Of a DNA stretch of 64,000 bases, positions 37,094 to 47,800 are shown piece by piece. The stretch lies in contig CP065367.1 in NCBI GenBank assembly GCA_023206055.1, positions 496,001-560,000 on the forward strand. The letters are read 5' to 3'. Below the pieces are notes generated by a model. That model searched no databases, was not told the origin of the DNA, and was given only the letters and a program-made list of their open reading frames with translations. Origin of the DNA: Vibrio cyclitrophicus. GTDB taxonomy: Bacteria; Pseudomonadota; Gammaproteobacteria; Enterobacterales; Vibrionaceae. Position 1 is the first letter of the stretch. Every line of letters begins with the position of its first letter. The position numbers were made by a program, and so were the translations under genes.

Positions 37094-37171
37094 GCCAGAT
37101 TTCGTACTTAGGCTTTACTGATAAGCCAAGTTTTTTCATTAAGTAATAAATAGCTACACAAATTAAATAGA

Positions 37172-37209
37172 AAAAGCCCCCGACCACAATTGTGTTCGGG
37201 GGCTTTCTT
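37172..37209. terminator. Bidirectional terminator
   Basis: Stem AAAGCCCCCGA (37173-37183) / TCGGGGGCTTT (37196-37206), with A-rich sequence before and TTTCTT after. It serves the converging barrel-protein and ybiT transcripts. Confidence 0.9.
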
Positions 37210-37277
37210 ATTCTCAACGCAGATGAACTGATATCGACTAGCCGTTCACCGATGCGACTATAGATAAACCAACACGG

Positions 37278-38885
37278 TTATAAGCTAACCATCAGCATCT
37301 TTTTCTGATGATCTAAGTACTCTTCATAAGTACCTTGGAAGCTCACTAGCTGTTGATCTTTCACATCGATGATGTGTGTTGCCAGTGAAGAAACGAACTC
37401 ACGGTCATGGCTCACGAAGATCAGCGTGCCAGTGTAAACCTTTAGTGCATCGTTTAAGGCTTGGATTGCTTCCATGTCCATGTGGTTGGTTGGTTCGTCC
37501 ATCACAAGTACGTTGATGTCTTGCATCATTAACTTGCCAAATAACAGACGGTTCTTCTCACCACCAGAACAGTTACGAGCTTTCTTGTTCGCATCATCAG
37601 CGGTAAACAATAGACGACCAAGAATGCCACGTACCATTAGGTCATCATGCTTAGCTGTACGCCATTGTGAAATCCAATCGAAGATGCTCAGATCGTTGTC
37701 AAAGTCCTTGGTGCTGTCTTGTGGGCAGTAACCTACAGAAGCATTTTCAGACCATTTAACGATACCTTCGTTCTGCTCCAGCTCTTGAACTAGACAACGT
37801 AGTAGCGTGGTTTTACCTACACCGTTCTCACCGATAACGGCAAGACGTGTACCCGCCTCAAGCAGCAAGTTGCCACCAGAAAACAGTGTTTCGCCATCGA
37901 AGCCGTGACCAAGCTCTTTGAGTTCAAGCGCTTGACGGTGTAGTTTCTTGCCTTCACCAAAATCAATTGATGGGCTCATACGGCTCGATGATTTCACTTC
38001 ATCAAGCGTGATTTTGTCCATTTTCTTAGCACGAGAACTTGCTTGTTTCGCTTTAGATGCGTTCGCACCAAAACGGTTTACGAAGTCTTGCAATTCGCTG
38101 ATCTCAGCCGCTTTCTTAGCATTGCTTGCTAGTAGTTGATCACGAATCAAGCCAGAAGCTTCTAGGAAGTATTCGTAGTTACCTGGGTAAACACGAAGTT
38201 CGCCATAGTCGATATCCGCCATGTGTGTACACACAGAGTTCAGGAAGTGTCTATCGTGCGAAATAATGATCATTGTACATTTACGCTGGTTTAGCTCTTC
38301 AGCAAGCCAGTTAATCGTGTGAATGTCCAAGTTGTTGGTTGGTTCATCAAGAAGCAAGATATCTGGGTTTGCAAACAGTGCCTGTGCCAATAGCACACGC
38401 AGTTTCCAACCCGGAGCAACTTGTTGCATCAGGCCAAAGTGAAACTCTTCTTCGATACCCGCTTGGATCAGGATGTCACCTGCACGGCTTTCTGCTGTGT
38501 AGCCATCCATTTCCGCGAATTCGCTTTCAAGCTCAGCGACTTTCATGCCATCGTCTTCGCTCATTTCTGGCAAAGAGTAAATGCGGTCACGTTCTTGTTT
38601 TACTTCCCATAGCTTTCTGTCGCCCATGATCACAACGTCGATAACGCTGTATTGTTCGAAAGCGAACTGATCTTGGCTTAGCACACCCAGTTTTTCTCCG
38701 GGAGTGATAGAAACGTTGCCCGAGCTTGGCGTTAATGCGCCACTTAGGATTTTCATGAACGTTGATTTGCCGCAACCATTGGCGCCGATCAAACCGTAGC
38801 GGTTGCCGTTACCAAATTTAGCAGAGATGTTTTCAAACAGCGGCTCTGCGCCAAATTGCATTGTGATGTTCGCGGTAGATATCAA
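37278..38885 (-). CDS. ybiT: ABC-F ribosome-associated ATPase YbiT
   Basis: The 535-residue cytoplasmic protein has two ATP-binding domains (Walker A 'GANGCGKST' and 'GENGVGKTT', ABC signatures 'VAPGWKLRVLLAQALF' and 'NCSGGEKNRLLFGKLM') and an arm/linker region between them. The sequence follows E. coli YbiT closely. ABC-F proteins act on the ribosome rather than in transport. YbiT has a role in translation under particular sequence or stress conditions. Confidence 0.92.
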   Translation of the reverse strand: MISTANITMQFGAEPLFENISAKFGNGNRYGLIGANGCGKSTFMKILSGALTPSSGNVSITPGEKLGVLSQDQFAFEQYSVIDVVIMGDRKLWEVKQERDRIYSLPEMSEDDGMKVAELESEFAEMDGYTAESRAGDILIQAGIEEEFHFGLMQQVAPGWKLRVLLAQALFANPDILLLDEPTNNLDIHTINWLAEELNQRKCTMIIISHDRHFLNSVCTHMADIDYGELRVYPGNYEYFLEASGLIRDQLLASNAKKAAEISELQDFVNRFGANASKAKQASSRAKKMDKITLDEVKSSSRMSPSIDFGEGKKLHRQALELKELGHGFDGETLFSGGNLLLEAGTRLAVIGENGVGKTTLLRCLVQELEQNEGIVKWSENASVGYCPQDSTKDFDNDLSIFDWISQWRTAKHDDLMVRGILGRLLFTADDANKKARNCSGGEKNRLLFGKLMMQDINVLVMDEPTNHMDMEAIQALNDALKVYTGTLIFVSHDREFVSSLATHIIDVKDQQLVSFQGTYEEYLDHQKKMLMVSL

Positions 38886-39087
38886 AGAACTAATTCCTAA
38901 ACGTGTACTGACAGATAATTATTAGGCTATTTCAAGAACCTAAATAAGAAGTACGAAAGTATGGATTAAACAAAAATCGAAGCGCGGATTATATAGAGAT
39001 CTCGATCTCGTTGTCGAGGCTAAACAGTAAACGAATCGTAAACATAGACCATTTAGATGCTTTTCATACGTTATTACGGTGTAAATA

Positions 39088-39121
39088 GAAAAATCCCCAC
39101 CAGCAGAACTGACAGGGATTT
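39088..39121 (-). terminator. Terminator after retropepsin-like lipoprotein gene
   Basis: AAATCCC (39091-39097) pairs with GGGATTT (39115-39121) over a long loop. Read on the minus strand it is followed by TTTTTC. Confidence 0.6.
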
Positions 39122-39183
39122 CATTTATTAACACTAAAAGTCTTGCTCTTAAAAACGAAAAGCTTTGATGACGAGCAGAACTG

Positions 39184-39870
39184 CTATTTAGTAATTTTCT
39201 TTTGAACGTATTTTTGGCTTACATCTACTACCGCAACATCTCTAAAGAAGCTTCTACCCAACAGAAGTGGGAAAGAAAGATGCGTTCGGTCTGCTAGTGT
39301 AAACTCTGTTTTGTCTTTTAGATCGCCGATTTGAATTGAAGCGACAACAACGGCACGTCGTTGTGTGCCTTCAGCACTTGATTGTTTGATCTTCACCCAA
39401 CGTTCTACAGGTAAACTGACCTCTTCTGTTGTAATACCGTCATGTTCAATCTTAAATTTAACCCAATCTTTTCCGTCACGTTCAAAATCAACAATATCAA
39501 CCGCACTGATTGAAGATGTTGTTGCACCTGTATCTACACGTGCTTTAAACGCTTCTTTCAAACCAGGAACAAACACCCACTCTTCTTCACCAAGAATCAG
39601 TTTGCCATCACTTGTTTTAGTTGGTTTTGGAGCTGGCTTTTCTTCAGGCTTTGGTTTGGCTTCTGGCTCGGTCGGTTTTACTTCTTCAGGCTTCTCTGTA
39701 GGTTCCGTTACTTTCTCGCCTTCAGTTGCGTCAGTCTTTGCAGAGTCATCCACAACAGGTTGTTCTACTTGAGGCTTTTGCTCTGGTTCGACAGGAACTT
39801 GAGTCGTCGTCGAACAAGCAAACAGGCCACCACTTAGCATTAAAACTACAATCGCTTTCCAGTTATACAT
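39184..39870 (-). CDS. Retropepsin-like (ATP-dependent zinc protease family) lipoprotein
   Basis: The 228-residue product has a lipoprotein signal with lipobox 'LFAC' (C19). A long Pro/Glu/Lys-rich linker follows (residues about 25-85). The C-terminal domain contains 'FKARVDTGATTSSISAVDI' and 'RTHLSFPLLLGRSFF', the aspartic-protease-like signature of PF05618. The family is annotated 'ATP-dependent zinc protease', but the DTGA motif points to a pepsin-like fold. It should be anchored in the envelope, exposed to the periplasm. No partner is evident. Confidence 0.8.
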   Translation of the reverse strand: MYNWKAIVVLMLSGGLFACSTTTQVPVEPEQKPQVEQPVVDDSAKTDATEGEKVTEPTEKPEEVKPTEPEAKPKPEEKPAPKPTKTSDGKLILGEEEWVFVPGLKEAFKARVDTGATTSSISAVDIVDFERDGKDWVKFKIEHDGITTEEVSLPVERWVKIKQSSAEGTQRRAVVVASIQIGDLKDKTEFTLADRTHLSFPLLLGRSFFRDVAVVDVSQKYVQKKITK

Positions 39871-39881
39871 TCAGTCACCTT

Positions 39882-41066
39882 CTATTTTGAAACGTTGGCT
39901 ATCGCTTTAGCTACATAAGGAATATGAGATTCGGAAAGGCCTGCGATATTGATGCGTCCATCACCAACACCATAGACTCCATATTCTTCACGTAATTGAT
40001 TCATTTGAGTTTCTTTAAAGCCTAGTACACTAAACATGCCTTTATGGCTTTCGATGAAATCAAATTGTGACGTGTTATAAGTATTTCGCAATTCATCACA
40101 TAAACTCTGGCGCAGATTTAACAAACGTTGCTGCATTTCACTCAACTCTTGCTTCCAAATCGTTGTTAACTCTTGATTCTGAAGAATTGTTTTCACCAAA
40201 GCCGCACCGTGATCTGGTGGCATAGTGTAAGTTGAGCGCGCAAGCGTCAGCAGTTTACCTTTGGCATTACCAACGTGTTCACTGTTCTTACCAATCACGA
40301 TTGCTGCACCCGTTCTTTCACGGTACAAACCGAAGTTCTTTGAACAAGACGTTGTAATCAACATCTCTTCAACGTTATTCGCCATGTGTTGAAGACCTTT
40401 CGCGTCTTCTTCTAAGCCGTCACCAAAACCTTGGTAGGCAATATCAACGAACGGTAGGAAACCATTCTTTTGCGATAACTTAGTAATTTCCTGCCACGCT
40501 TCAAAATTGATATCAGCACCCGTTGGGTTATGGCAGCAACCGTGAAGTAGTACCACGTCTGATGGACCCGCAGTTGAAAGGTCATCCAACATTCTTGCTG
40601 TATCAACTTGCTTCGTTTCAGGACTGAAGTAATTGTAGTATCGAACTTTTAAGCCTGCCGCTTCCATCACCGGTTTGTGGTTAACGTAGCTTGGGTTTGA
40701 AATCCAAACAGTGGTGTCTGGTTGAGAAACTTTCATTAAGTCACCCAACATGCGAAGTGCACCACTTGCACCCGGTGTTTGAATCGCAGCAACGCGATCC
40801 ATGGCAGAAGTCCCTTTAAGCAGCAGATCAACCATGCTCTGGTTGAACTCTTCACAGCCAGCTAGGCCAACGTAAGCTTTGGTTTTCTGAGTCTCAACAA
40901 CAATATCTTGAGCCATAGAAACGGCTTTCATGATAGGTGTTTCGCCTTGGTCGTTTTTGTAAACGCCAATGCCTAAATCGACTTTGTCAGTACGAGGATC
41001 GCCGCGGTAAGCGACAGAAAGAGATAAAATTGGATCTAAAGTTGGTTTTGGTAGATGTGAAAACAT
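39882..41066 (-). CDS. Aspartate/aromatic amino acid aminotransferase
   Basis: I choose the ATG at 41066 ('MFSHLPKPTLDPILSL'); upstream in-frame sequence is not like the family. The 394-residue PLP enzyme shows 'NPTGADI', the lysine segment 'TSCSKNFGLYRERTGA' and 'GVYKNDQGETPIMKAV'. It belongs to the class I AspC/TyrB group. It transfers amino groups between aspartate or aromatic amino acids and 2-oxoglutarate. The substrate preference cannot be read from sequence alone. Confidence 0.9.
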   Translation of the reverse strand: MFSHLPKPTLDPILSLSVAYRGDPRTDKVDLGIGVYKNDQGETPIMKAVSMAQDIVVETQKTKAYVGLAGCEEFNQSMVDLLLKGTSAMDRVAAIQTPGASGALRMLGDLMKVSQPDTTVWISNPSYVNHKPVMEAAGLKVRYYNYFSPETKQVDTARMLDDLSTAGPSDVVLLHGCCHNPTGADINFEAWQEITKLSQKNGFLPFVDIAYQGFGDGLEEDAKGLQHMANNVEEMLITTSCSKNFGLYRERTGAAIVIGKNSEHVGNAKGKLLTLARSTYTMPPDHGAALVKTILQNQELTTIWKQELSEMQQRLLNLRQSLCDELRNTYNTSQFDFIESHKGMFSVLGFKETQMNQLREEYGVYGVGDGRINIAGLSESHIPYVAKAIANVSK

Positions 41067-41260
41067 GAAAGTCACAACCCTTTGAAATTCAAGTAATGGC
41101 CTCCAAGTTATCATTTTATTTACAATTTAAGAAACAGAAATTCATCAAAGTTTTTATTTTTAGGAGATAACTCTAGTTGAGACTGGTGCAATCTAATATT
41201 CCCTATTCCAGATAGTTCAATATTCCATCAATTTACAAATTTAGCACGTCATAAAATAAC

Positions 41261-41288
41261 AAAGCCTCAGCAGAGAAGCTGAGGCTAC
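41261..41288 (-). terminator. Terminator after nrdG
   Basis: A 9-bp stem AGCCTCAGC (41263-41271) / GCTGAGGCT (41278-41286). On the minus strand it is followed by TTTGTTATTTT. Confidence 0.75.
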
Positions 41289-41331
41289 TAATTTGAACCA
41301 ATGTAGCATGGCGTTAACTAACGTAAGTCCA

Positions 41332-41799
41332 CTAAAGTCGGAACCGATGAATGATTTGGTTTGAACTGCCACGCCAATCTAACATTGGATCCGCTTTATC
41401 TTGTTCAAAGCGACCATCAATCAAGGTATCAACGTATTCCAACACTTGCTTCTGCTTTTCATCAAGCTCATCTAGCTCGTAGCCCGTCCACATCCAGATG
41501 TCTTTGCCTTCACACTCCGCTTTTACACGTTGCACAAGCTTAAGCACTTCAGACACGTTTGCCGGATGCATTGGATCACCACCAGAAAGTGATAAACCAC
41601 GACGTTTGATTCGCGGATCATTCAGATCAGCAATAATGTGGTCTTGAAGTTCTTGAGTAAACAAATGCCCAGAATCCAACCTTTGCGTCGATTGGTTATA
41701 ACACCCACGGCATTGGTGCACACAACCCGACACAAATAAGGTGCAGCGTGTTCCTGGGCCGTTTACAACGTCGATTGGGTGGTATTGGTGATAATTCAT
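41332..41799 (-). CDS. nrdG: Anaerobic ribonucleotide reductase activating protein
   Basis: The 155-residue radical-SAM enzyme has the cluster motif CxxxCxxC ('CVHQCRGCYN'), a leading 'PGTRCTLFVSGC' and 'SLSGGDPM'. It installs the glycyl radical on NrdD. It lies 156 bases downstream of nrdD on the same strand. Because nrdD is split in this genome copy, NrdG probably lacks a working partner unless the island excises. Confidence 0.95.
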   Translation of the reverse strand: MNYHQYHPIDVVNGPGTRCTLFVSGCVHQCRGCYNQSTQRLDSGHLFTQELQDHIIADLNDPRIKRRGLSLSGGDPMHPANVSEVLKLVQRVKAECEGKDIWMWTGYELDELDEKQKQVLEYVDTLIDGRFEQDKADPMLDWRGSSNQIIHRFRL

Positions 41800-41955
41800 A
41801 AGGCAGTATTGAAAACTCGTGATGACTTAATGGTTTAACTCGAAAAGTTGCGAGAAGTGAAACATATGAATTGGTATCGACATAGCGCCGATACCAATCA
41901 TATTTCTTGGAAACCTAGCTCTTCTAAGTAAGCCAGCTAATGATCTTAGAGCTTA

Positions 41956-43251
41956 CTAGAGATGCTTCACGCGGCGTTTAACTTCTTCTTGCTTACCGAA
42001 GTTAAATGGTCGTGCATCTGGGCTACCAAGGTAACCACAAACACGGCGTGTTACCGATACTTTCGTTGAGTCATGGTTGCCACACTTAGGACACGTAAAG
42101 CCCTTACTTGTACAATCGAACTCGCCGTTGTAACCACACTCGTAGCACTCATCAATTGGCGTATTCGTGCCGTAGTAAGGTACACGTGTGTAGCTGTAAT
42201 CCCATACGTTTTCTAGTGCTTCGATGTTCTTCTGCATGTTCGGGAACTCACCGTAACAGATGAAACCGCCGCTAGAGATTTCGGGATAAGGCATCTCAAA
42301 ATCGATCTTGTCGTATGGGTTCACTTTCTTCTGCACATCTAAGTGGAAGCTGTTGGTGTAGTAGCCACGGTCTGTTACGCCATCAATCACACCAAACTCT
42401 TTGGTATCGATGCTGCAGAATCGGCTACATAGGTTTTCACTTGGTGTTCCGTACAGGCTGAACGCGTAACCAGTCTCTTTCGTCCAAGATTCCACTTCAC
42501 GTTTCATGTACTCCACCAGCTCAAGCGCTTTAGCACGCATTTCGTCATCGTCGTACAGGTGAACGTCAGTACCGTAAAGTGCTGTCATCGCTTCGTGGAT
42601 ACCAATGTAACCAAGAGAAACAGAAGCACGGCCGTTCTTAAAGATGTCAGCGATTGAGTCGTCTGCTTTCAAACGAACACCACATGCACCTTCCATATAT
42701 AGGATCGGAGCAACACGTGCTTTCACGTTCTCTAGACGAGAAATGCGAGTTTCTAGAGCACGACGAGCAAGCTTGAGTTTTTCATCAAGCAGTTCGTAGA
42801 ACTTAGCCATATCTTGCTTCGCGTTAATCGCGATACGTGGCAAGTTCAGGCTTACAACACCTAAGTTGTTACGGCCTTCATGAATCAACTCACCATTTTC
42901 TTCGTATGTATTCAAGAAGCTACGGCAGCCCATCGGCGTTTTGAATGACCCTGTCACTTCTACTACTTTGTCGTAGTTAAGAATGTCTGGATACATACGC
43001 TTAGACGCACACTCAAGCGCTAGTTGCTTGATGTCGTAATTTGGATCTTGCTTCTGGTGGTTCAAACCATCTTTGATTGCAAACACCAGTTTAGGGAACA
43101 CGGCTGTTTTGCGGTTCTTACCCAAACCTGCAATGCGGTTTTTCAAGATAGATTGCTGGATAAGCTTTGAACCCCAGCTTTCACCTAAACCAAAACCAAA
43201 CGTCACGAATGGTGTTTGACCATTATGTGATATAGTTAAAACTACTCTCAC
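41956..43251 (-). pseudogene. nrdD: nrdD, C-terminal part, split by island insertion
   Basis: The 431-codon frame matches the C-terminal part of anaerobic ribonucleoside-triphosphate reductase from 'GQTPFVTFGFGLG' to the end 'KRRVKHL'. It includes the glycyl-radical segment 'RRVCGYLGSPDARPF' and the zinc site 'CYECG...CPKCGNHD'. Full-length NrdD has about 700 residues, so about 285 N-terminal residues, including the ATP cone and an active-site cysteine, are missing. Upstream of about base 43,222 the sequence ('RVVLTISHN') does not belong to NrdD and leads directly into the recombinase genes of island B. The GTG at 43251 is therefore an accidental start. The 5' half of nrdD should lie at the far end of the island. 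Confidence 0.9.
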
Positions 43252-43359
43252 TAATAATGAAGCGGCAAACCGAAGAATTACATGCTACCCGTTGATTTAA
43301 AAGGGTGATAATATGTAATCCATGTTATCTTCTCTTGCGGCTTAAGGATATTTACTCTC
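43222..43359. other. Left end of island B with nested inverted repeats
   Basis: This 138-base stretch separates the nrdD break from the first recombinase gene. It contains an imperfect nested inverted repeat. Outer arms AAGCGGCAA...GAAG (43260-43275) face CTTCTCTTGCGGCTT (43329-43343). Inner arms ATTACAT...TACCC (43277-43290) face GGGT...ATGTAAT (43303-43319). It may be the attachment region, with recombinase-binding arms, plus the operon promoter. Confidence 0.5.
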
Positions 43360-44892
43360 ATGAAACTGAAGCACTTGTACATTGAAGAGCATGAATCAAT
43401 ACAGGTCTCTGACAATAGAGTCATTGATTCTGTTCATACAAAACTGTTTAGAAAAGCAGACAAGAGTGAAGTCATCGAATTTACTAAATTCGTTAATTAC
43501 CTAAAAACTTTGACTGGAAAAAACGGTAAGCCACTAAAACCAAACACCATGCTTACGTACAGTAATGCGGTCATAAGGTTTATTGATTACTTGCATGAAG
43601 CCGATATAAAGTTTCAGTTTGATCAAGCAGACCTACATTACGTATCCAGAGTCATAAACAATTATCCGTACTACTTGTCTAAAAACGACAATCTTATCGA
43701 AGATGCCTTGCTCAACACTCTTAGAGAAAAAATGGATGGCTACAAGCCCAACCTCGGGAATAATGCTGTTAACCTTCATGCAGTTGGTGTCGATCACTTT
43801 TTAAAATTTAGTGAACGTGAAGCTAAAGCTTTTCACACTCGATTTGCGAGAGAGAATGGATTCTCACTCAATGACTTCAACTATCAACCTGCCTTTGCCG
43901 AAGTTTGGAACAACAACAAAGTTAGCCAAGCGGAAAAACTTCACTGGCAAAACAATACATTGTTAGGTGGGATCATAGGTGCTAACAATTACAGCGGACT
44001 GTCAGAAAGAGTACTTAAGCGACTACAATCGGAAGATGCTGAAATCCGATCTTATTGTGAAATGACGCAAGAACAAATTCGTGACCTTTTATCATTACCA
44101 TCATTAAGTAAACGGGAAAGATTACTTTATGCATTAATACATGCAACGGGTTTACGGATTAGTGAAGCCTTAATGCTTCAATTCAGTCACATAGACTTTA
44201 CCAATCGATTGATTTACATGAAGAAAATCGATTTTCGTGGTTTAACACTAATCGAAAAACAATCTTGCAAGTCCGAAAAGGGAAGAAGCACTAAAGATGA
44301 TATTGTCCACCTCTTTGGTGATGCTGAGGAAGTTTTCTGGCTTGCATTAGAAGACTATCTCGGATCTAGTGAGTTTTGCTCAAACTTCAGTCACGACTTT
44401 ATCTTTGTATTCCAAAAGGGATCTCGTAAAGGCCGCCCTCTCCTTTTAGTTAATCAAGCCAGAAGAAACAAACGCAGTCTCAGCAACATAGAAAAAAAAT
44501 ATAAGCTAGCCCTCAACAAAATTGGTGTGTCGTACATCTATGGATTTCATTTGGCTAGACACACTCTCATCAATTACCTATTAAACGAGTATCCCACAAT
44601 AGAAGAAATGGAAGACGGAAGCCAAAGGATAAAATTTGGATTAGAAGTTCAAATAGTGAAAAAACTTATTGGGCATGAGTCACTTAATAGTACTTTACGT
44701 TACATTAAGATTGATGAAGATAAAGTAAAAGATGAACATGCCAAAGCACGTATCTTAGCTCGTATAGGCAATTTATCTCATGAAACAACAGCCTTGATCG
44801 AACAAAAGTTGTATCACGAAGAGCAAGCTAAAAAAATCAATCTAAAACTAACTCAAATCGAAAATTTCAGTGCAGAGGCTAACAATGTTTAA
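43360..44892 (+). CDS. Tyrosine recombinase of island B
   Basis: The 510-residue protein has a full tyrosine-recombinase active site: box I 'ATGLRISEALML' (R266), box II 'HLARH' (H397, R400), 'LIGHESL' and nucleophile Y448 in 'TLRYIKI'. The N-terminal 200 residues hold a core-binding region. A coiled-coil tail follows the catalytic part. It is the first gene after the nrdD break, oriented away from it, and should perform island integration and excision. Its stop overlaps the start of the next gene (ATGTTTAA), so the products are made together. Confidence 0.9.
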   Translation: MKLKHLYIEEHESIQVSDNRVIDSVHTKLFRKADKSEVIEFTKFVNYLKTLTGKNGKPLKPNTMLTYSNAVIRFIDYLHEADIKFQFDQADLHYVSRVINNYPYYLSKNDNLIEDALLNTLREKMDGYKPNLGNNAVNLHAVGVDHFLKFSEREAKAFHTRFARENGFSLNDFNYQPAFAEVWNNNKVSQAEKLHWQNNTLLGGIIGANNYSGLSERVLKRLQSEDAEIRSYCEMTQEQIRDLLSLPSLSKRERLLYALIHATGLRISEALMLQFSHIDFTNRLIYMKKIDFRGLTLIEKQSCKSEKGRSTKDDIVHLFGDAEEVFWLALEDYLGSSEFCSNFSHDFIFVFQKGSRKGRPLLLVNQARRNKRSLSNIEKKYKLALNKIGVSYIYGFHLARHTLINYLLNEYPTIEEMEDGSQRIKFGLEVQIVKKLIGHESLNSTLRYIKIDEDKVKDEHAKARILARIGNLSHETTALIEQKLYHEEQAKKINLKLTQIENFSAEANNV

Positions 44893-47800
44893 TATCAGCA
44901 ATCAAGTTATTTTCCCTAATGGGGAGCAGCAAGCTAACAATCAAATACCTATTATTGCTAATGCATTAGCAAATGATGTTCATGATTTTTTCACTGATGT
45001 AGGCGTTGAAAAAAAGTACGACCTAAGCAACTCCGCACTTGTCGGCACTAACATTTCAAATGGCGTTGCAGATGCTCGCTGGGCAATTATTGAACTTAAA
45101 CAAAATATAATAATCACAGCGCAAGAATTATATCAACTTGCATGCATTGGTGATGGTACTACGAACTACAAAGTTAATGAGCAAAGAGCCAACGATCCAC
45201 TACACAAGCAGCATTTAGCAGCTACTGAATTCATAAAAAAAGCCAAATATTTAGCTTCAAAAATGGGCGTGAATGAAGAGATTTTAACAAGCAATTTATT
45301 CAGTAATCTAATTCACTTATCAAGGTGTTTATTAATTCGCCTATGGCGATCTGGGCATATTATTCTGCCGATTTCACATACTATTGTGTCTAACAACCTA
45401 CACTCTTTTGTTACGTTTAAAGCCAATAATAGACGAAATACCCCCCCTATGTTTGGGGCTACAGATGAGTACGTCAAAAATCTATCTGCCAAATTTGAAG
45501 CGATTTTTTTTGGGTACGAGAGTGCAAACCTGATTGAGCGTGAGATTGTAAAAGTTAACCGAGAAGAAGCTAAACTTGGCATTAATTCCACTAACTTTTT
45601 ACTTTACTGCGGTCAAGTAACTGAAACTCTAGATTTAAGCAGTTTTGATGAAGTAACCCGACTAAGCGTGCTTTGGAAAGAACTTAACCACAAAAAGCAA
45701 TCCCATTTAGCAATTCTCAAACAATTAACTGATTCAGTTAAGCCTTTTGAAGGCTTTAGCTCTGGGCTAACAAACTTAAAACGCATTTGCACAGGCTCAC
45801 TGAATTTTTTTCACACAGACTCTCTTCAAAGTCACAGTAGAAAGCTCACAGAAACAGTAAAAAATGAAATAAAAGTTGCCCTGAGTCCCTGTGAATTCGA
45901 TTTTAGTGCAGTTTTGTTCGATAAAGATGAACAAGCTTTGTTCGATTTTGTTGTTAGTAACAATGTGAACGTAGTCAATAAAGCCTTGAATGATACATTA
46001 GATGTAAATTTTAAACATTGGGATGAATATCAGCACCAAAGTTTCAAAAGACAAGCAACTACAAAGTCAGCGCAAACACAATACACTGCGGGCTGGAATA
46101 CAATAAGACGGTATTTGCTCTATGTAGCGGCTTGGATAGAAATGTTCCCAGATGTAGCTAAATCTCAATCAATTACGATACCCGAAACGCTAAAGCTTCT
46201 TGACCGAGAAACGTTCGTTATACGTAGTTTTTCTAATCTGGATATTGATAATGAAACTTGGCCTCGAACCCTTTCAGATTTTTTATTACAACAATCGGAG
46301 CAACTCCCAACGAGCGTAAGAAGTTGTATATTAAGTATTAATGAAAATTTCGCTTTAGATCAACAACACGTACCTAGCCAAGCAGTGATTTTATCCAAGG
46401 AGTTTACTCAACATTGGCATAAGCACTGTAATGGTATTGCTCTTGGGGCGCATAATGAATCAGTTAAACAAACGATTTCTCGTGAAGAGTTTCCATTTCT
46501 ACTAGAGACCGCTTATTCACTTGAAAGCTTGGGAATGTATCTTCAACAACGAATCCTAGAGGGCTATACACATACTTTACTTGGCTTCACATCCATGTCA
46601 ACACTACCAAAAGCGAATCCGTATTCATTTATCGACCTAAAACCAAAACGTTCGACCCGACTTGGAGAGTTTACACTCAACTATCAGAACACTAGTCCTA
46701 TTCGTCTTGCCATCCCCCTCAAAGCATATCAACTTAAGAAGGGGACTGCTGTAGTAACAAATGATTTACAAATACAAAACCTTCGAAATCAAGTGTTTTC
46801 TGAGCCAGTCGCTGGCTATACCCCAATAGCTTGGTACTTAAATGATAGTTTAGAGTATCAGTACTTCCGTTTAGATCAGCCCTCCTCAACACTATCAAAT
46901 CCCTTCTGTATGAATAAAACATCAAAAGTACACATTGATGGTAAAAATATATCAATTCCTTTACTAGGTCCAATTCGAGGAGCGACAGTAGCCTTAGAAC
47001 AAGGGATTCGACATATACATATCCGACATCTAGATGCGCGACATTTTGATAAGTATGCAACAGATAACACTGATGTTACTCACCTACTTGTACAAACGGA
47101 AAAGACGAACAAACGACCTTGGAAAGCCCCCTCTCATCAGGATGTTATTAGTATTCTGAGGTCTGAAAGGGAGTTTTTAAGACTACGAACAGATAGAAAT
47201 ATCGGTGATCTAATCAAGTACAGTTCTTCAAATCAAGAAATTGACGTTCTATTTCGAAATGCAGCAGGAAAAGCTTTTGGAGAACAACAGTGGAATGGTG
47301 TCTGGGATAATCTACTTTTATTAGCTCAACAGCTAATAAATACACACTGTGGTGAGTATGTTAATAATTGTCAATTCGTTAAAATGGTTCCATTGACACC
47401 TGATGATCCAATGACTTATCTCAACTTTGTTAATAAATTAACTGCTCAGAATTCTCATGTAAAACGTTCATTTGTTGATGAAAGCAAATTGCATAAACAC
47501 AAGTTTGATGGAATAGGACACAGAATCAAGTTAATGCCTATCGTAACACCTCATGGCTCACGAACTACATTTGTTTCACACCGTATAGGACATATGCCAC
47601 TACATCTATTGGCGAGGACAGTTAACCAGAGTGGCAAGACAGCGGTTTACTACGGAGTTGAGAATGCTGAAGAAACAAAAGCATTATTCGAATCGAGCCG
47701 ACAAGCATTAAAAATAATCAAACGCACGGATAGTAATGAAAGCGTACGAATATCTAGTAAAGCTGTTTCATCAAAAGTCGAAGATGCGTTTCTACAATCG

